Assembly: GCF_009668025.1 (NCBI RefSeq)
Contig: NZ_WJXZ01000002.1
Span: 668,467-732,466, forward strand
Direction: 5' to 3'
DNA from: Larkinella terrae
GTDB lineage: Bacteria; Bacteroidota; Bacteroidia; Cytophagales; Spirosomataceae
Length of the DNA: 64,000 nt
Both the position numbers and the translations under genes were made by a program. The notes beneath the pieces were generated by a model. It was not told the origin of the DNA, did no database searches, and worked only from the letters and a program-made list of their open reading frames with translations. Shown here one piece after another: positions 60,482-64,000 of the stretch (position 1 is its first letter; every line of letters begins with the position of its first letter).

Positions 60482-61222
60482 ATGTATCATGATAAAAAAG
60501 TCGTAGTTGTATTACCGGCTTACCGGGCCGCATTGACGCTGGAGCGCACCTACCGGGAAATACCGTTTGATCTGGTCGACGAGGTTATTCTGGTCGATGA
60601 TGCCAGTCCGGATAATACCGTCGATGAAGCAAACCGCCTGGGCATCCGGCATGTGATTCGTCACGAAAAAAATAAAGGCTACGGCGGCAATCAGAAATCG
60701 TGTTACCGTAAGGCCCTGGAACTCGATGCCGACATTGTGGTGATGTTACACCCTGATTATCAATATACTCCCAAACTCATTGTGGCCATGGTCAGCCTGA
60801 TCGGGAACGATTTATACCCGGTGGTATTTGGCTCGCGGATTCTGGGAAAAGGCGCGTTGAAAGGCGGAATGCCGATGTATAAATACATTGCCAACCGGTT
60901 TCTGACGCTGACGCAGAACGTGCTGATGAACCAGAAATTGTCGGAATACCATACCGGCTACCGGGCGTTTTCGGGCGAAGTGCTTCGGAGTCTGAACTTT
61001 ACGCATAACTCCGACGATTTTATTTTTGACAACGAAATGATTGCTCAGATTTTTCAGAAAGGCTTCGAAATTGCGGAAGTAACCTGCCCCACGAAATATT
61101 TCAAAGAAGCTTCCTCCATCAATTTCCGGCGCAGCAGCATCTACGGTCTGGGGGTTTTACGCGTGTCGCTGCTCTACCGACTCCACCGGTGGGGAATCCT
61201 GTCGTGGAAGGTGCTGTCCTGA
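60482..61222 (+). CDS. Family 2 glycosyltransferase (dolichyl-phosphate-sugar type)
   Basis: 246 residues. The GT-A fold is seen in VVVVLPAYRAALTLERTYREIP, VILVDDASPDNTVDEANRLG (nucleotide-binding DD), VVMLHPDYQYTPKLI (metal-binding motif) and the acceptor region EYHTGYRAFSGEVLRSLNF. It resembles polyprenyl-phosphate mannosyl/glucosyltransferases, without membrane helices at its end. It likely transfers a sugar to a lipid carrier or glycolipid. It converges with the type III PKS gene through a long hairpin. Confidence 0.88.
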   Translation: MYHDKKVVVVLPAYRAALTLERTYREIPFDLVDEVILVDDASPDNTVDEANRLGIRHVIRHEKNKGYGGNQKSCYRKALELDADIVVMLHPDYQYTPKLIVAMVSLIGNDLYPVVFGSRILGKGALKGGMPMYKYIANRFLTLTQNVLMNQKLSEYHTGYRAFSGEVLRSLNFTHNSDDFIFDNEMIAQIFQKGFEIAEVTCPTKYFKEASSINFRRSSIYGLGVLRVSLLYRLHRWGILSWKVLS

Positions 61223-61325
61223 ACCCGGATTACGCAGATTAAAGGATTAACTAAGATGGCTGCCGCAATCTTATAGTTTAATCTTCTATATTCTCTTAAT
61301 CCTTTAATCTGCGTAATCCGAGTTC
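61221..61325. repeat. Hairpin repeat with 30-bp stem (ATTACGCAGATTAAAGG type)
   Basis: Left arm 61221-61250 and right arm 61296-61325 match in 29 of 30 positions. The left arm begins within the stop codon of the glycosyltransferase; the right arm encodes the last residues of the PKS (NSDYAD and the stop). The inner segment also has AAGAT/ATCTT words. Confidence 0.85.
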
Positions 61326-62470
61326 AAAACCTCTTCCTTTAATCGTTTTACTTTTACCTCGGGATTGACAACTTCGAGGATCATCGATTCCAGCGTCAAA
61401 CCCGGCCCGAAGGCGCAACTGAGAATATTGCCCGTTCCCGATTCGGAAAGCAGGTGGGTTTGAATTTCTTTCAGGACAAACAGAACCGTTGCCGACGACA
61501 TGTTGCCGAACTTTCGCAGAACGTCGTAAGCAAAGCGGTTTTCAGCCGGATCGATGCCCAGTTGCTGCTCGATTACTTCCAGAATTTTGCGCCCGCCGGG
61601 GTGCATGGCGTAATACGTAATGTCTTCGATGGCAAGGCCACCGCGTTCCAGCAAACGGGACAGCGCTTTTCCAATGCCTTGCCGGATGACCGTCGGCACA
61701 ACCGAGGTGAGCGTCATTTCAAAACCGTGGTCGTTGATGATCCAGCCCATATCGTCTTTCCCTTCCGTCAACAGGTCGCAAAAGAACGTCCGCATCCGGA
61801 AAGCGGGAGCCGGTTTTTCCCGATCCGGCCGGGATTGGACCAGCACAGCCGCAGCTCCATCGGCGAATAGTGCGTTGGAAAGGAGGTGATCCTCATCGGT
61901 TTTTTTCTGGAAATGAATGGTACATAATTCCAGACACACAATCAACACCCGCGCCGACGGATCGGCGCGGACGAAGGCATCGGCGGTTTTCAGCGCATTG
62001 AATGCCCCGTAACAGCCCATAAAGTTGATGGCCGTGCGCTGAATGCTGGTCGGCAGGTGCAGAGCTTGAATCAGGTCGATGTCCAGCCCCGGCGCATACA
62101 TGCCCGTGCAGCTTACCGTGATCAGATGGGTCGGTTGGATGGGCGGTTTTTCGTCGCCATACAAATCCGCAACTGCGGCCAGCGCCAGCGGCAACGCTTC
62201 CCTACGATAGAGTTCCATCCGCGTTCCGACCGTTGGAAAAGGTTCGAGATCAGGGGTGTTCGGAAAAAATGTATATTCACCCGGCGATGCACCGTAGTCG
62301 GGCAGCACCGAATGCCGCCGATCGATTCGGGTCAGCCGGTAGAGCGCCTGTAATTTTCGTCGATTGTGCTCATCGAGTTGGAGAGCCTCCGCCATGAACG
62401 AAGCGATTTGCAATTGCGAGAAACCGTGTTGCGGTACGGCGGTACCGATGGCGGTAATGTAGCTATCCAT
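61304..62470 (-). CDS. Type III polyketide synthase (chalcone/stilbene synthase family)
   Basis: About 388 residues from MDSYITAIGTAVPQHG; an ATG at 62509 is in frame, but this start fits family ends. The catalytic triad is visible: Cys153 (NFMGCYGAFNALK), His290 (YAMHPGGRKIL) and Asn323 (KFGNMSSATVLFVL). Such enzymes condense an acyl-CoA starter with malonyl-CoA to give alkylresorcinols, pyrones or phloroglucinols. It is divergent from a UbiA prenyltransferase, suggesting a prenylated product. Its last codons lie in a hairpin repeat. Confidence 0.9.
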   Translation of the reverse strand: MDSYITAIGTAVPQHGFSQLQIASFMAEALQLDEHNRRKLQALYRLTRIDRRHSVLPDYGASPGEYTFFPNTPDLEPFPTVGTRMELYRREALPLALAAVADLYGDEKPPIQPTHLITVSCTGMYAPGLDIDLIQALHLPTSIQRTAINFMGCYGAFNALKTADAFVRADPSARVLIVCLELCTIHFQKKTDEDHLLSNALFADGAAAVLVQSRPDREKPAPAFRMRTFFCDLLTEGKDDMGWIINDHGFEMTLTSVVPTVIRQGIGKALSRLLERGGLAIEDITYYAMHPGGRKILEVIEQQLGIDPAENRFAYDVLRKFGNMSSATVLFVLKEIQTHLLSESGTGNILSCAFGPGLTLESMILEVVNPEVKVKRLKEEVLNSDYAD

Positions 62471-62595
62471 GAAATCCAATTCATTGTTACCGGAGTGATC
62501 CGAATCCATTTCAATCCTTTTCTATAACGAACGCACTACGTTAATGTTAGGCTTCCGACCATGAAATCTCAACTGTAGTTATTCTAGCTTCCAAC

Positions 62596-63474
62596 ATGAC
62601 CTTTCGTACTGTCTGGCTCCATTTACGGGTAGCGTTTTCGTTTTTTTTGTTACCGGTTTTTCTTTTCGCGTTAAGTCAGTCGGCTGCGCTTCGGCTGGGG
62701 GCGCTGGATTGGGGACGGGTGTTGGTAATCGGAACGGTTATTCACCTGTTGTTGTATCCGGCCAGTAACGCCTACAACAGCTATTTTGATAAGGACGAAG
62801 GCAGCATCGGCATTCTGGAAACACCTCCGCCGGTCGATAAAACCCTGTTTTACGTAGCCTGGACGCTCGACATTCTTGCGTTGGTAGCTGGCGTCTGGAT
62901 TGGCTGGCCATTTGTGGTCTATTTACTCATTTACGGCCTGATTTCCAAGGCATATAGTCACCCGGCGATTCGGTTGAAGAAGTACCCGGTCATCAGCTGG
63001 CTCGTGATCGGGCTGTTTCAGGGCGGTTTTACGTACCTGATGACGTTGCAGGCCATCGATCAGTTGCCGGTTAGGGAACTGACTCATGCCCGGCCTTTGG
63101 TGGCCGCTTTGCTTTGCACGCTGAACCTGCTGGCTATTTACCCCATCACGCAGGTGTACCAGCACGAGGAAGACGGTCGTCGGGGCGACCTGACCATGAG
63201 CCGTTTACTGGGTATTCGTGGAACGTTCGTGAATACGGTGATCTGGTTTGCGTTGTCGCTGGGCGGTTTTTACTGGTATTTCGAAGGCGATGCGGTTTTC
63301 TGGCTATTGCCGCTCTGTTTTCTGCCGGGCGTCGTCTATTTTTTGTTCTGGGCGTTTCGGGTATTTCGGGATCCTCGGCAGGCTAATTTCCGTTCGGCGA
63401 TGCGGATGACCTTGCTGGCGGGCACCGGCCTGAATATTTTCTTCGTTCTTTTGCTGATTTTAACCGATTCATAA
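62596..63474 (+). CDS. UbiA-type prenyltransferase family protein
   Basis: 292 residues with about eight membrane helices. The conserved UbiA motif is NAYNSYFDKDEGSIG (NxxxDxxxD) in the first half, and a second loop contains YQHEEDGRRGDL (DxxxD-like). These membrane enzymes attach isoprenyl chains to aromatic acceptors such as 4-hydroxybenzoate, homogentisate or phloroglucinols. The divergent type III PKS could supply such an acceptor (inference). tRNA genes follow. Confidence 0.82.
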   Translation: MTFRTVWLHLRVAFSFFLLPVFLFALSQSAALRLGALDWGRVLVIGTVIHLLLYPASNAYNSYFDKDEGSIGILETPPPVDKTLFYVAWTLDILALVAGVWIGWPFVVYLLIYGLISKAYSHPAIRLKKYPVISWLVIGLFQGGFTYLMTLQAIDQLPVRELTHARPLVAALLCTLNLLAIYPITQVYQHEEDGRRGDLTMSRLLGIRGTFVNTVIWFALSLGGFYWYFEGDAVFWLLPLCFLPGVVYFLFWAFRVFRDPRQANFRSAMRMTLLAGTGLNIFFVLLLILTDS

Positions 63475-63528
63475 TCAGAACAAAAAGCCGGTATGAAGAA
63501 AATAAGATAGATTTTTTCAAAAAAGTAC

Positions 63529-63558
63529 TTGCCAAACGGCGCAGACCCCTTATATTTG
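63529..63558 (+). promoter_or_regulatory. Promoter of the tRNA genes
   Basis: TTG (63529-63531) and TATATTTG (63551-63558) are 19 bp apart, a textbook Bacteroidetes promoter. Initiation about 6 bp later leaves a leader of ~25 nt before the first tRNA. Confidence 0.85.
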
Positions 63559-63589
63559 CATCCACAAAACGCCAACGTTTGGCACCAAC

Positions 63590-63662
63590 GCGAAAGTAGC
63601 TCAGCTGGTAGAGCGCGACCTTGCCAAGGTCGAGGTCGCGGGTTCGAACCCCGTCTTTCGCT
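63590..63662 (+). tRNA. tRNA-Gly(GCC)
   Basis: 73 nt with an intact cloverleaf. The acceptor arm pairs GCGAAAG (63590-63596) with CTTTCGC (63655-63661). The anticodon loop TTGCCAA (63621-63627) gives anticodon GCC at 63623-63625; the T arm has GGTTCGAACCC. No CCA is encoded. The D arm is GCTCAGCTGGTAGAGC. Confidence 0.97.
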
Positions 63663-63690
63663 CAAAAGCACCCACAGCGGTGCTTTTTTT
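63663..63690 (+). terminator. Terminator-like hairpin between the two tRNAs
   Basis: AAAAGCACC (63664-63672) pairs with GGTGCTTTT (63679-63687) followed by TTT. It may end the tRNA-Gly transcript or act as a processing site before tRNA-Leu. Confidence 0.8.
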
Positions 63691-63710
63691 GTAAAATGTG
63701 GTACTGCCAC

Positions 63711-63796
63711 GCCGGGATGGCGGAACAGGTAGACGCGCAGGACTTAAAATCCTGTGGGCAGTAATGTCCGTACGGGTTCGATTCCCGTTCCCGGTA
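63711..63796 (+). tRNA. tRNA-Leu(UAA)
   Basis: 86 nt with the long variable arm of type II tRNAs (TGGGCAGTAATGTCCGTA region). The anticodon stem CAGGA/TCCTG encloses CTTAAAA, anticodon TAA. The acceptor arm pairs GCCGGGA (63711-63717) with TCCCGGT (63789-63795), the first pair being G-T. No CCA is encoded. Confidence 0.95.
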
Positions 63797-63806
63797 CTGA
63801 TTATCT

Positions 63807-63840
63807 AGAGGTTATGCGATTTGTCGTGTAACCTCTTTTT
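63807..63840 (+). terminator. Terminator after tRNA-Leu
   Basis: AGAGGTTA (63807-63814) pairs with TAACCTCT (63829-63836), followed by TTTT. Confidence 0.82.
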
Positions 63841-63889
63841 CGTTGATACAACACAGGTACAATAATAGATCAGGGATCAAATCCAAAAG

Positions 63890-63920
63890 TTGTGGAGTGC
63901 GTAGGATTTTTCTAGGTTTG
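63890..63920 (+). promoter_or_regulatory. Promoter before the gene at the right edge
   Basis: TTG at 63890-63892 and TAGGTTTG at 63913-63920 are spaced by 20 bp, a full promoter. It supports a gene starting near 63944. Confidence 0.65.
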
Positions 63921-63943
63921 TGCTTTCATCAAACCGATTTGTT

Positions 63944-64000
63944 TTGGAGAGTTTCTTACCTATCATTCAGTTCCTGCTGCCTGAGTTCATTCTGGAAAAT
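63944..64000 (+). CDS. Start of a gene cut by the window edge, possibly an insertion-sequence transposase
   Basis: From TTG at 63944 the frame reads MESFLPIIQFLLPEFILEN to the edge. The text resembles the N-terminus of Bacteroidetes transposase-associated proteins of the ISAon1 type (LL-LLPEF--E). Only 19 residues are visible, so the identification is tentative. A GTG at 63920 is an alternative start. A promoter lies 24 bp upstream. Confidence 0.4.
   Translation, partial: MESFLPIIQFLLPEFILEN

Overview
The window looks like chromosome of a Bacteroidota bacterium of the order Cytophagales (Spirosoma/Larkinella/Dyadobacter type). Several things point there: promoters with the Bacteroidetes -7 box TAnnTTTG and a TTG about 19-21 bp upstream (for example at 15376-15407, 35434-35464, 51846-51875, 63529-63558); a secreted C25 (gingipain-like) peptidase with a C-terminal sorting-type domain; VCBS, DUF1080 and golvesin-domain proteins; PadR/PspC/DUF2807 genes; and almost no Shine-Dalgarno sequences. 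No prophage, CRISPR array, rRNA or complete insertion sequence was seen. The last ~60 bases may be the start of an insertion-sequence ORF.

Layout. 1-2.6 kb: end of kdsA, kduI and a phytanoyl-CoA dioxygenase-like gene. 2.7-6.8 kb: a PadR regulator, a large double-PspC membrane protein and a DUF2807 protein, all on the minus strand behind one promoter that overlaps a striking palindrome. 6.9-10.3 kb: the C25 peptidase. 10.3-12.8 kb: a minus-strand run of thiN-like kinase, mobA, moaC and maf. 12.9-16.7 kb: GNAT, an outer-membrane barrel protein, MarR and YceI. 16.8-24.2 kb: standalone HsdR_N nuclease domain, AMP nucleosidase, TPR protein, Hsp20, a TrpF-like protein, an MFS carrier, an SMP-30-like propeller, a MITE-like repeat and Uma2. 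24.2-31.8 kb: minus-strand argH, MFS, DUF1080, PD-(D/E)XK, YdcZ-like, manA, an ArgE-type deacetylase and a trypsin-like protease. 32-37 kb: orphan LytTR regulator, ECF sigma factor, gluconokinase-like FGGY kinase and a cytochrome-c/VCBS lipoprotein. 37-45.8 kb: lipoproteins, FAD oxidoreductase with golvesin domain, AraC/siderophore-interacting pair, dihaem cytochrome c and kduD. 46-48.3 kb: tightly overlapping operon of GNAT, class-II-synthetase-like and AraC genes. 48.4-54.3 kb: DUF1080, sugar isomerase, DUF1016 nuclease, MetR-like regulator and amino-acid permease. 54.2-58.3 kb: giant SF1 helicase. 58.8-63.5 kb: a truncated sigma-like protein, TerC, GT2, type III polyketide synthase and UbiA prenyltransferase. 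63.6-63.8 kb: tRNA-Gly(GCC) and tRNA-Leu(UAA).

How genes fit together. KduI, KduD, the gluconokinase-like enzyme, DUF1080 proteins, the hydroxypyruvate-isomerase-like protein and SMP-30 suggest catabolism of uronic and other sugar acids, but they are scattered rather than in one locus. ArgH and the ArgE-type deacetylase belong to arginine synthesis. MoaC and MobA belong to molybdenum cofactor synthesis. The divergent type III PKS and UbiA genes suggest a small prenylated-phenolic lipid pathway.

The most unusual feature is non-coding: many intergenic gaps carry long hairpins (stems 13-38 bp) built from short, reiterated words. Each differs in sequence but they share a similar architecture, and one appears to be inserted in frame inside the helicase gene. 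A second, smaller palindromic element recurs just upstream of three minus-strand genes. Two regulator genes (PadR, MetR-like) have convincing self-regulatory sites.
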